In this document: one piece after another, positions 1 to 12,800 of the stretch | How positions within the stretch are numbered: the stretch's first letter is position 1 | Layout: the number at the start of each line of letters is the position of its first letter | Source of the DNA: Phoronis australis | Lineage: Eukaryota > Phoronida > Phoronidae | Assembly: GCA_002633005.1 (NCBI GenBank) | Contig: NMRA01000801.1 | Location: forward strand, 11,725-75,724 | Direction: 5' to 3' | Length of the DNA stretch: 64,000 bases | Position numbers and translations under genes: made by a program | The notes under the pieces: generated by a model | Database searches by the model: none | Seen by the model: the letters and a program-made list of their open reading frames with translations, nothing else | Told to the model about the DNA's origin: nothing

Positions 1-143
1 TACTTTACCGTTCATCTGTTGACCGACTTTACCGTTCATCTGTTGACCGACTTTACCGTTCATCTGTTGACCGACTTTACCGTTCATCTGTTGACCGACT
101 TTACCGTTCATCTGTTGACCTACTTTACCGTTCATCTGTTGAC
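1..143. repeat. 24-bp minisatellite, about six copies
   Basis: Tandem copies of a unit beginning TTACCGTTCATCTG repeat every 24 bp and continue off the left edge. The array lies in an intron of the NOS1AP-like gene. Confidence 0.95.
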
Positions 144-792
144 TTATTCTGCTGTTGTGGTATAGGCGATGAATTGACCTATCGCCAGGATTTTGAGTGA
201 CTGCTTAAGTGACCAATGAGAACGTAGCATTCTTGATACAGTTTCGTTCCCAAGCCGCCATTTTACCCAATAAACGAGATGTTGGAGGGTAAAACTTATT
301 GTTTGTTTGTCGACATTACGCAAGGGGGCGGAGCGTGTGATAGGTCAATTAGTGGCAACAAGGCATTAAACCAGGTCGTCAAACAAAATACGAGTTCACA
401 TTGGCTACCTACAGTTCGCCAAATTGACCGCTGTCATGTGACAGAATAATACAGGTCTTTAATATTCATAAATTGCATTCAAATCTTTCAGTATTGAGCT
501 GTGCATGCTTACACAAATATGATGGAGACTACATTTCAGACACACTTCATCCTGGCTGTGTTCAATGACTATCGTAGCGACCTCTATTAACAATGAATGG
601 AAGCAGTGAGATATAGCCAAAAAGTCTCTTTGTGTTGGATAAGTTCACTGACATCATTTTTATGTGTAAGCTGCAAATTAATAGCAAGCCTTTATAGAGC
701 CTTGTCCTGCTGCCCTGACTGTTCAAAATAGTAACTGTCTACACGAGTCCATCTTTTTTCCCAGTCAATTGTTGAGTCGTATCTATTTTCAG
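144..792. other. Intron of NOS1AP-like gene, nothing recognised
   Basis: AT-rich intronic sequence up to the acceptor at 792. No exon, tRNA or mobile element was recognised. Confidence 0.6.
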
Positions 793-885
793 TACGAGTT
801 CAAAGCTAAGTCAATCAAGAAAAAGAAAGTGGCCATATGTATCTCTGTCAATGGAGTCACAGTTACTCTCAAGAAAAAGAAGAAG
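793..885 (+). CDS. NOS1AP: NOS1AP-like exon, PTB beta strands
   Basis: TTTTCAG acceptor before 793 and AAG/GTAAGT donor after 885; 31 codons, phase 0 at both ends. It encodes the lysine-rich strand [20 protein letters not shown] and ends in five lysines, as in the vertebrate protein. Confidence 0.92.
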
Positions 886-3800
886 GTAAGTTCTTGCATT
901 CACCTCTAGGTGGAGCTGGCTTGAGTGGTCTCCCCTGCTTTACGTTTCATGCTTAAGCATTCCAAGTGTTCTTTAAAGGAGGAAGAAGTGTTTCCTTGAT
1001 TTTTTGTTTAAATTCCTTTGTGCGCATTATTTTATACCTGTTGACAATGTAATTGCTAGGAACATTTGAAACTGATTCAGTCATTTATAAACTTGTGATC
1101 CCTCTTCAAAAATCTTCCAACACATTTTCAATAAGCTTACTGTTGGATGCAGAATTATACTTGTGAGCTTGTTGTACTTATGTTAGGAAAGAAGTGCTGG
1201 GCTTTGTTAGTGGAAATTCCCTGAAACATGAATACTGGGAAATGTCATAGTCGCAGCAAATGTGAACGGTGCATTTACTGTGGTTATATCCCCTGTTTTT
1301 GTTGAAATTTGGTAAACTTGTGTAGATTATTGCCATGGATTTCCAGGCATTGCATATCTATGCTCTGGCTTCCACTGCCTTTAATGATTGGCTTTTTTTG
1401 TCATGTGGTAGCGAAATGTTAGTGATCGACTAAACTTGTTTCGTGTGAATTAAATTTCAATGATGTAACAGCATAACTTCCTGAAATTAAACTATACATT
1501 TTAATTCTGTCTGTAACAAGTTTTGTGTTTTTTTTATAAACACTGCCTGTGTTTTGTTTTGTTTTGATAAACACCGCTTTTGATTTACGGGACAGACCCA
1601 TCCTCTAATTTTGATAATTCTCTATTTCACACAGGATGAAGTAAGTAAACCTGCTTGCTTGTTTGTCTTTTCCGCTTGTCAGTTGACCCCTTTCTACTCG
1701 TTTTCTGCCGTGGGAGTCACGTGACCTGTATGATGTGAAAGTGGCTTGAAAGTTTGCGAGTTAGCTAGCCATGGTGATCATGGTCACGTGACTGCCTGAC
1801 ATGTTATCTCACAGTGTTCTGCCATTTGTTGGGTTTCCCTATAGTTTGGTTCTTGAACTAACTGTTGCCTGCTCATAACTGTGTAGATGAACAGCACTAA
1901 CGTCTGTGTAGTGGATTACTGATTTATTAACATTCATTTGGAACATTTTTTGAATGTTTATGATGAAGTAGTCTGTACAATATATATGTAGACCCAGAAA
2001 ACGCCAAGAGGCATTGCACTTGGGCTAAATAATGCAATACAATACAATACAAAGAAATCTATGTACAATTATACACAAATACATAAACTGGTAAACTGAT
2101 GTAAAGATTACATTGATATATTTTGAATATAAATATGATTAGGAATATAAATAAATCATTTTCATACACAATAAGTGAGTTTACCTTCATCATTTGAGCG
2201 TAGTTCACAACTAAGTGTCAATATGTATCAGTCATGACCTTGATGAACATAACTTATTCAGAGCAGCATGTCTCTGGTTATTGTATATTCAGTCACTTAA
2301 AACCATCAGGGCTTAAGTTTATCAAAAATTAACCAGAAAGCTCATTTCTAAAAATCTGCCTAAAATGACACTTCGAGAGTCAAAATGTCAGTCAGAAAGC
2401 CAATTCTCGTGAAAGCATTCTCTGGATCAGATCACTCTAGAATAACACAATAGATTCTAGTCGGTGTTTGTAAGTGACACTTACTGTAAGTGAAACTTAG
2501 TGTAAGTGAAACTTAATGTAAGTGAAACTTAATGCAGTAATGCTATGCTTTTAGAGGTCCAGAGGTCAGCTGATGCCAGCTGAAACCTGTAAAGATTCTT
2601 CTTTAACTGCATCATCACCGGATGGGTCGTGTTCTTTTTAATTGTACCATCACTGGATGGGTCGTGTTCTTTTTAATTACACCATCACTGGATGGGTCGT
2701 GTTCTTTCCTTTTTACCCATTATCATCTGATGCTAGGTTTGAGGCGAAAGTTTGAAAATGACTCGAGCGCACACCAGAACCATTTATGTTATTTTTGCCA
2801 TGTCTGTAAATTAACTCGTCATAAAAAATTGTTTCATATGTAGCTGCTGTAACTTGGTTAGTAAAGTCAGAGAGAAAACTAGTCACGTCTGACAACAACC
2901 ATGTTTTTATTACCCAACATCCTTAGCTACACCACACCAGAGACACCAAGTGTCGAACAAGTACACTAGACGCTATCAAGATACTGCATCCCTCCCTTCC
3001 TAAGTCTAAACTTAACTCTACTTATGAGTTACACACTAAACACAAGAGTCAAAGTGCTCTACAAGTCAAGTCTATCAGGAGCCTTCACAGTCCGTTGTGA
3101 GCGACGAACAACTGGTGTCCCGGTTGGCGGTATATTGTTCACCACATCTGGCACGATACCCTGATCTGAAGGTTTATCAATAGAATTATTAACACTAGTG
3201 TCTGGTACAAACACAAAATCCTTAGAGTCAGCACTAATGAATGAATCTGATTTCAGTTCACGATCTGGTTTCATGCTATGAACAATATGATCAACATGGC
3301 GCTTCAGGACACGTCCATCATCCAGCTCAATCAAAAACGTAACTGGACCACTCTGATCAGCAACTGTTCCGAACAACCATTTTGCATCACCTGAAGCATG
3401 ATTTTTTACCAAAACTTTGTCACCAACATCGAATGTTCGCAATCGAGCAGACTTATCATGCTGGCTCTTTTGATCCATTTGTTTTTCCGCCACTTTTGCA
3501 TTCAAATTGGGCCGCAAATTGTCCAAACGCGATCTGATCTTCCGAGAATAAAGTATCTCGCACGGCGGTTCACCGGTAGTTGTTTGTGGCGTTAACCGGT
3601 ACCACATCAAAAACTTTGACACACGCTCACTCAGTGTTTTACCACTGACTTTCTTGAGTCCTTCCTTCACAGTCTGAACAGCTTTCTCAGCCATACCATT
3701 GGACGACGGATGGTATGGAGAAACAAGGGTATGCTTAACAGCATTACTGTTTAAGAAGTCCTTGAATTCACGACTGGTGAAACACGTACCATTATCACTG

Positions 3801-6800
3801 ACTATGACACGGGGAACTCCCCTGTCCGCGAAAGATTTCCGCAATCCATCAATGGTAGCACTAGTTGAAGTTGAATGAGTTATGTGAACATCGATCCATT
3901 TTGACTTAGAGTCAATAATAATCAACAGCATTTTCCCTTCAAATGGACCGGCATAGTCTATGTGCAGTCGTTCCCAAGGCTCACCTGGGAAGACCCAAGG
4001 GTGCAGCGGTGCATTCGCTGGGGCTTTCCTACTCTGGCAGCATGACGAACAACCACGGACGACACGTTCAATCTCTGAGTCCATGTTAGGGTACCACACA
4101 TAACACCTCGCTAATGCCTTCATTCTAGACATTCCCGGATGGGCTTCATGAAGTTCACTGAGAATGTGTGTACGCAATACGGTGGGGATTACTAAACGAC
4201 AACCCCAAAGTAAACAGCCATCCTCCAAACTCAGCTCGAGCTTACGATTGTAGAATGGACGAAAATTGTCACCAATGTCCGACGGCCAACCAAATTTCAC
4301 GAAGTGCACGACTTTCGAAAGAATAGGGTCTCGTGCGGTCAAACGTTTCACTTCGGCTACGTTTGCACAAGTCGATGACAACTGTTCCTTAAGCCAATTT
4401 ACACGTCCGGGTACAGCGACATCCGTAGGAGCAGGGTCGACCGGTAATCGGCTCAGCGCGTCAGCATTTCTAAGTTTAGAACCCGGTTTATACCGAATCT
4501 CATAACAATATGCTGATAGTATCAACGACCAACGCGTTAAACGATCTGAAGCCATTTGCGGAATCCCTTTTCTTGTTCCGAAAATATTCATCAAGGGTTT
4601 ATGATCAGTCTCGATAACAAAGTTTCTTCCATACAAATACTGATGGAAATACTTCAACCCGAAAATAATTGCAAGTCCCTCTTTGTCTAACTGACTATAG
4701 TTCTTTTCCGCACTGCTTAGAGTTCGTGAGGCAAAAGCTATCGGGCGCTCATCTGGATCAGTATGTGCAATAACAGCACCGACACCATACGCAGATGCAT
4801 CACAGGTGAGTACTATCGGTTTTTCCGGATCATAATGAGCGAGCACAGTGTCAGAACACAGCAAATCCTTTGATGCACGAAATGCGTCTTCTTGGCGGCT
4901 CGACCAACGCCAAGATTTGTTTTTGCGTAATAATTCGTACAGAGGTGCAAACTGTGTTGACGCATTGCGAATGTATTTGCCGTAGTAATTTACCATTCCA
5001 AGGTAAGCTCTCAGTTCAGACACATTATTCGGCACTGGGGCATTTCTAATGGCCTCGATTTTAGCATTAGTAGGATGAAGTCCTTGTGCGTCAATACGGT
5101 GACCTAAATACTCGATCTCGTCCTGTAAGAAATTACACTTTGAACGATTTAATGTGAGTCCAGCATCTGACAGCTTTTGCAAAACAGCTTTCAGATTTGC
5201 AAAATGTTCATCCCGTGTTTTACCCGTAATGACTATGTCATCTAAGTACACTATGACACCGGGTAACCCTTGTAATAACGTGTCTATGGCGCGTTGCCAA
5301 ATCGCAGGGGCGGACGCGATTCCAAACGCTAGTCGCTCTTGACAATACAGACCACGATGAGTGTTGATCGTTAGATACTCTTTCGAGCGATCATCAACTT
5401 TCATCTGTAAGTAGGCGTTGCTCATGTCCAGTTTTGAAAACTGGCTACCAAGAGCTAACTTAGTCTGCAGTTCGTCGATTCTCGGTAATGGGTACTTATC
5501 AAGAATTGCAACTTGGTTCACAGTCACTCGATAGTCGCCGCAAATGCGAATTTTCCCATTAGCCTTTACCACGGGCACAATGGGGGTAGCCCACCTCGAA
5601 GATTCCACTGGGCTAATGATTCCCAATGATTCTAATCGATCAAGTTCTTCGTCCACTTTATCACGGAGAGCAAAGGGTACCGAGCGAGCCTTGAAAAACC
5701 GAGGTTTCACATCGGACGGTATGTGTAAACGTGCTTCGACGCCTTTCATGAGACCAAGTTCATCGGAGAATAAGTGAGCAAATGCATTTAACATTTCATC
5801 TAAGTCACTAACTTTCGCAGATAACTTGTTAACGACGTTACAATCACTCAGGAGACGGTCGCTCCAGTCAGGACCAAGCAAAACAGCTAACCAGTCACGG
5901 CCAAGTAAACATGGCCCATCACCAGGGACCACCAAAAATGACAAGTCATACTTCTGGCCATTAGCTGTCACGCAAACATCGGCTTTACCGCGCAAATCAA
6001 GTTGCTCTTTCGTATATGTATACAGAGTATCATCCGCAGGTCTCAGTTTGGGTTTTGCACTTGAATAATGACTATCAAACTGCCTTTGGGTTACAATTGT
6101 TCGCGGAGAGCCAGTGTCAAGCTCAAATTGCATAGGATTTCCATCCACACACATTAGTGTTTTCACAGGTAGCTCAAACTTACCCTTATTATATAAAGTA
6201 TTTAACAAGGAGCCATTGTCCGCTGACACATGGTTCATACGTTTGGTTTTCGATTTCGGTTTCGACGATTTCGAAGGTACAGAACGGTCTGGGCATTTCC
6301 GTTGAATGTGTCCCGTTCTGTGGCATCCATGACATTCCGCGTCTCTGAATCCACATTTGTCTGGGTAGTGTTGACCTCCACAACGAAAACACGGTTTGGG
6401 GGGTTTCTGTTGCTGTGGTTTGTGATGTACGTGGTTCACACTTGAGGTTGGAGACTGACCAATGCCTAAATCCCTAGCATTGTCTACTGCCATTTCCATG
6501 CTTGAGCAGATCTCATGGGCCTTGGAGAAGGTTAGGTCTTTAATTGCAAACAACCGCTTTTGAATTTCAAAGTTCTCAACCCCACACACAAGCCGATCTC
6601 GTAGCATGTCCTCCAGGTTGTTGCCATAATTGCAATGTGCTGCCAACTCCTGCAACCTACTGATAAAATTTGACATTTTCTCCCCTTTTTCCCGTTTTGC
6701 AGAATTAAATTTATATCGTGCAACAATGGGGTTAGGTGTAGGAGAATAGTGGTTTTTTAACACATCAAGAAGCTCAGAATACGACTTATTCTCTGGTTTA

Positions 6801-9800
6801 GACGGTTGGATTAAGTTCCTCACCAACTGGTAGGTTTCCGATCCACACGAGGTCAAGAAAATGGCGCGCTTCTTGATCATTGTGTCTATGTCATTCGCCA
6901 CGAAATAAAACTCTAAACGTTCCACATACGATTGCCACGATTCCACCGCTTGGTCAAAATAAGACTGATTCTGATCCAAAGTTTATCCTCGTCGCCAATA
7001 AATATGCTGTAACTTGGTTAGTAAAGTCAGAGAGAAAACTAGTCACGTCTGACAACAACCATGTTTTTATTACCCAACATCCTTAGCTACACCACACCAG
7101 AGACACCAAGTGTCGAACAAGTACACTAGACGCTATCAAGATACTGCAGTAGCCTGTGCCAACATTTTGTGTGTGCATGCTGAAGTAGTTATGTGAGACG
7201 TAACAGTCATCAGTAGTTTACATGGGGTCATGGTGCTCAGATAAAGGAACATTTGAGGGAGACCAACGGCAGCAGCAGATTGTCAACTGGTGTGAAAACA
7301 TTGTCTTTATACCTGGTTATATTTAACTTGCTGAAACACGCTTAGTAGGGTTATGTAGGTCAAATTTGACACAATTTAGAATGTCACATCTCAGAAATGG
7401 CTGACCAGATTCATATGAAACTTTCAGACACCATACTTTGCACATTGTTCTCCAAAATGCTGTTAATAGTTGCTTTTGAAATGTTGCATTTTTGCCCGAA
7501 GTGCTTTCAAAAACGGGACTTTTATGATGTTTCTGAAAAATTCAAAAGTAGCATCAAACGAAAACAAAATGATATTTTAGAAACTACTAACAGCTTTTGA
7601 AATTTCATCTTTTACATTTATATCAAATAAAATTTGATCACATGTTATTTATCTCATCATGCTATTGATCTCGTCATGCTATTGATACCATTGGTTTGAT
7701 CATGTTATTGATAACATTGGTTTGCCTTTCTTTTTTGCTAAATTTTACTAAAAACACATAATCACGTTATACATTTGATAGCAATTGGTATAAAGTCAAA
7801 TATCAAAATTCTCAGGCTTTCTACTTTCAGAAAATTTTATTTTTACAGAGTTGAAATCTATAGTTTTGTAGATCTTTGTCGAAATACACCGACCAGTTAG
7901 TATGGTCCTGCATAACCATAAGATCTGTGTTCAGTGTTTTTTGGTGCTAGTTACCTGTGATCAGCTGAAGGTGGCGCTGCACATGCATTCACAATATGGT
8001 GGACAAGTGAAATTTTACTTTCGCATTGTTCCATAAAAGACATGTAGCACCGAAATAATGTTTTAGCATGCACAAGTACTTTGCCGTAGCAACTAACTGG
8101 TGATGTTTTGGAAAATTGGGAGTGTTCACGACAAGGTTTGAAGACATGAAAAAAATTAGTTCTTTTGGGGGTTGGTTATCTAAACTTGGTTGTAGACATA
8201 ACAAAATATTGTGATACAGCTGTTTGTATAATGAAACTGACGCCGCAGGATCATAGCCGCAGGATCATATAACAGGCAGGAATATCCTAATGACTGTTGT
8301 TCTGATATCTCCAAATAATTTACAAATTTGTGAAATTGCAACTACATACTACTATGAACTGACAATTATCTACTGAACAGATGAAGATATCAATTAAATG
8401 TCTGGTGTTGATGGTATTGCCTGGATAACTCTCTCTCTTTCATAAGACATAAGCTCATTACCAACAGACCTGACTGACATAAATGTCTTAATTAGTGGAT
8501 GTCTGATGAGAAACTGTGCTCAGACTCCTAACTTATTATGTTGAGATGTTCCTTATCTGTTGTAGTCAGTAAATCAGTCTAGACTGGTTTTGACATCTGA
8601 ATTTTTGTGTTTGTGAACTGTTATAGGCCTTGCATTTGGTTGGGCCATGGTTTAGTTTTTGGCAGTTTTATCACAGAGTTCTTCCTCTTTATGTTATTTT
8701 TTGTTTCACATGTGCTTTAATGTTTTTATTAGCGTTTTGATTTTTATGTTAATTGAAATACCCTCTCATGCTCTCGACTGTTGTTAATTTTTTACATACA
8801 TATCAAAGAACAATTTTTTGATGAAAATTTCAAGTCAGTAGACCATGTGTCATGGTCAAAAGTACTGTTCAGCCTTTCAATTGTTTTTTTTTTCAATTTT
8901 GGTCTGAAGGGTCTGCCTTCTAAAGCTTCATTTGACACGCTACATCAAAATTTCAAAAAAGTCTGACCTGGGAAACCTGCATGATGTCCACATATACACA
9001 AGTCATTTAGTTCCACCAAGTTTTATCAAATACAAAACCCTAATATCTCGGAGGCACACCTTCAAACTGTAACTTGATGTTTGTCCATGACTGTTGCAGA
9101 AAAGTCCCTGGATGATTGACGAGACAAGGTTAACTATAATGCAGCACCCCATCTATAGGTGAGTTGTGGAAACACTTCATCAAATGGATTAGATGTCTCC
9201 CTAGACTGAGCCTCGGTTTCTATACATTATCTTGTATGGATGCTAGTCAATGGACTAGAAACATTGGCTGACCAATGAGTACATTTTCTGCTCTGGTTTG
9301 TTACCGGATGTTACCATTTCTGTTTTGAATGACTACTATTTCTATTTCTCTTGTGATGTTCTATGGTAGGTTGGTGTGTTTGGGGGACGGGTTGTGATTT
9401 TCAACACAAGGGTCATTACTACATGTTTTTGTAATATTTCACTGATAAAAATACGTAATACTGTAAATCCCTAACGGTACATGTGCTATTTGTAAGACAG
9501 CAAGTTACTTTTTAAAACATGAATTTGTATAATCACATTGAGGTGGTGATCAGGAGTTGCACGGATCACTCAAGTCAGGCCTAGACATGACGTAAATTGT
9601 ATTAACAAATGAAATTTAGCTGTTTTGGATTATCAGGGTTTCTGCTATTGTTTTGGCTATCGCCTTGTACATGGTTCTGCTTGGAGTGTTTTTGCAGCCT
9701 TGATAACACGTGTGTGTCTGTTACAGGATTTTCTATGTGTCACATGACTCCCAAGATCTGAAGATATTTAGTTACATTGCCAGAGATGCGTCAACCAATG

Positions 9801-12800
9801 TGTTCAAGTGCAACGTTTTCAAAACGTATAAAAAGGTACGGTCGAGTATACTACAAAAGATACGGTCGAGTATACTACAAAAGTGCCAGTGTACATTACT
9901 GGTAGGTAGAGGAGTCACTACAACAACGCCAGTGTGCTTTACTGGTAGGTAGAGGAGTCAGTCTTTCCTTTTGATAAATGTTCACTTGTTTGACTCAAGG
10001 TCGTGGGTTCGCATCTCATTGGGACACACTACTGGACCCTTGAGTCGGGTCTGCAGCTCCTCAGCTCAGTTTTAATTACATATTAAAGCATAAAAATGGT
10101 TCCCAGCGATTAGTTCATTGGGCCCACCTGAGCGACCTGCACACGTCTGGTACAAAGTGTACCTGACCACCTGCAAGTATATTTGTTACTGGTAGGTCTT
10201 AGCCATGTTGAATATATTATTATGCACACATTCATACTGTGGTCCATGTAAGCCATAACAGTGTGCATGTTTAAGTGGATGGATGCTTTTATATGTTGGG
10301 TTGTTTAATGTGCAGTGTTCAACTTAGGGGTCTTTGTTGACATATTATGTAATCACTACTCACAGGTCTATATGTTTACAAGCTTCACTTGAGTGCAACC
10401 ACTATTGAACTGGTTTATTATTATATGACAGGAGTCTGCCTGTTATGTGAAATGGAAGCACTTACTTCTAATGTGATAGTTGTGTACTTAAAATAATTTG
10501 AATGGATTGAACAATAAATTGCCAACAATTTAATTGTCATCTATATGTGAGTGCTAGTGTGGTCTGTGAGCTGCACACTGGTACTCATGTGCTGGAGCAT
10601 ATCAATTATAGATTATTGATTGTAAAAGTACCTGTTTTCAGATTGATCCTAGGAATATTTGGCTTCATAAAGTGTGGCAGATTCCCACGCAGTGCTAAGC
10701 AAAAATCAGGAATTTGATATAGAAATAAATCAAGTTTGTCATGTCGAATCTCTTAGTTGAAATTTTCAATGAACTTTGATTTCTACATTCCTTTGTTTTA
10801 TTTGGAAGTTTGCTAATTCGTAATACTGAAAAACTTGAGAGTTACAGCACAAAGGATGAAATTGTTTTCATAGGGGGCGCTGCATGCGGCTTGAAGGATT
10901 ACGCCTTTAAAGGCGAAGGCAACCTTTTTCCGTGTCATTTTGAGCTAAAATAAGGTTGGTTGGTTATCCTAGACATATTTTCCACTTAATTACAGCTTTT
11001 CGTAATTTTATAGATTACTCGTCCGCTACTCCGGAAGTGACGTTTTAGGAGGCAAGCGTTTCCCGCCACTTGGTTTTGCGTTGACTTTACCGTGCGAATC
11101 TGTTCTATTCTACTTTTGTTTTGTGCTGTTTTTCAACAATTGTCGCCACCACTTTCCATCGGCGAGTATTCTGCGGCAAGATAGGTTAGTAGAGAACTCA
11201 ACTATGTTGGATTTAGGAATTGTTTAGTGTGTTGTAAGCTGAAAATGGCTGGAGTCGGTGACCCGTATCACAGTGACAGTAGTGTGAGTGACGGAGCTTG
11301 TTCACAGCAGTCTTGACGAGGAATTTTTTGACGGACATTCAGTGGGTGGGTGCATGTTTGAGCCCGAGTATAACGAGGCTGAGTATGCACAGGCACAGGC
11401 AGCTGTTGAGAGAACAAGGCGGCTACTGAGGAGAGACGTGGTGACACATCTTGGTGCAAATGCACTGTGTGTGTTGTTGTGCCTACCTCAATGGAATACT
11501 TGTGCTGTTCAGAGTTCGACGAGGCCAAGCCACTACTGGACATGGTTAAGTGGACCTCCGGCATACCACGGACAGAGGAACAACTGTCCCACTTTCCAGT
11601 GTCCCGCGACACACTCCCACTGGATGGTGACCTGAGCACCCAAACTGCTTACATCATGTCGTGTGACTCCCTCGCCACACACCTGGCACCTTCTAAATAG
11701 CTCCACAATAAACTTATCAAAGTTTGGCTCACCGATCTGTTCACTGGACGACGAACTGTCCTCTTCACTGGGTGTCGAACTGAGCCTGTAATCACTCCCA
11801 CTACTCAATATCGCTGCAGGACTGCTTAGAGGCTCTGGGCTGGAGAAAACAGCACAGGGCGAATCACTACTGGTTCCAGGAATGGCACGCTCTGGGGTAC
11901 GTTCGGAGGCACGGGTGACAGTAGATGAAGGGCCTCCACCGGCTCCAGTCACTGTACTGGCCACAGCTCGCGAGGCTTCTCGCTTCAAATATGCACTTCT
12001 CAGGGGTGGCGACGGGGCACTGCGGGGAATCAACACAGACGGAATGACAACCTTCTTCAGACGTTGTTTCGCAGGGACCTTCATCAGTTCAGTGTACAAA
12101 TCCCTTTCGTAATCGGACGGCATAAAGTACTTGCCACACACACGGTAATTCTCCACTGCTTTGTACGTTGCGTGGACGGGTAACACTGCGTTCTTCACAC
12201 GAACGAGCCAAGTACGGCGAAGTGTGTCATCCATCGGAAAGGGATGCAAAGGTACTCCCAAAGCGCGCGTGAGCCGATAATTAGTACATCCTGGTACGCA
12301 GCAACAGTGTGGCATGTTAACTGACTAGTAAATGAAAGCAAATGACGACGGAACTTAACACAACCGAGGTAGAACAATGACTGACTCAGCAGCTCTCACA
12401 GAAATTGGCGCGAAATGCTTGCCTCCTAAAATGTCACTTCCGGACTAGCGGACGAGTAATTAACAAAATTACGAAAACCTGTAATTAAGTGGAAAATATG
12501 TCTAGGATAACCAACCAACCTTATTTTAGCTCAAAATGACATGGAAAAAGGTTGCCTTCGCCTTTAACTGTTGAGTTATTGTAACCGACATTCATCCACT
12601 TTGACCAGTCTCCTGCGTTGCATGGGTAATGCACAGTGCAACATCACATGGGTAATGCACGGCGCAAAATTACATGAAACGAATGACCCCATTAGGCAAA
12701 GACATAAGGCTAACTTATGTGCTTTATATAGATGTGCACAACACTTTGGATATTAATAAATTACGGTTAAAAATTGTATCAATATGAAAATACCAGTTTT

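Larger units (their letters stand above)
2845..7148 (-). mobile_element. Full-length Ty3/gypsy LTR retrotransposon, antisense in a NOS1AP-like intron
   Basis: The element is 4304 bp with two 144-bp LTRs (2845-2988 and 7005-7148) that look identical base for base and run TG...CA. A perfect 5-bp target duplication GTAGC flanks it (2840-2844 and 7149-7153). On the minus strand the order is 5' LTR, primer-binding region, one gag-pol frame, polypurine tract, 3' LTR. Identical LTRs imply a very recent insertion. There is no env gene. Confidence 0.97.
10911..12563. mobile_element. Kolobok-like TTAA transposon with THAP and P2X7-like coding remnants
   Basis: The element is 1653 bp, bounded by TTAA on both sides (10907-10910 and 12564-12567). 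Its inverted repeats are about 158 bp (10911-11068 and 12406-12563), beginning AGGCGAAGGCAACC, with few mismatches. TTAA targets plus a THAP-domain transposase remnant fit the Kolobok superfamily. The DDE catalytic core is missing, so this is an internally deleted copy. On + it carries a broken P2X7 ballast-like frame, on - a THAP plus zinc-ribbon frame; the two converge and overlap. Confidence 0.82.

Noticed and set aside
10911-12563. Assignment to P-element-like transposons because of the THAP domain
   Set aside because: No 8-bp target duplication; TTAA on both sides of both copies fits Kolobok better.
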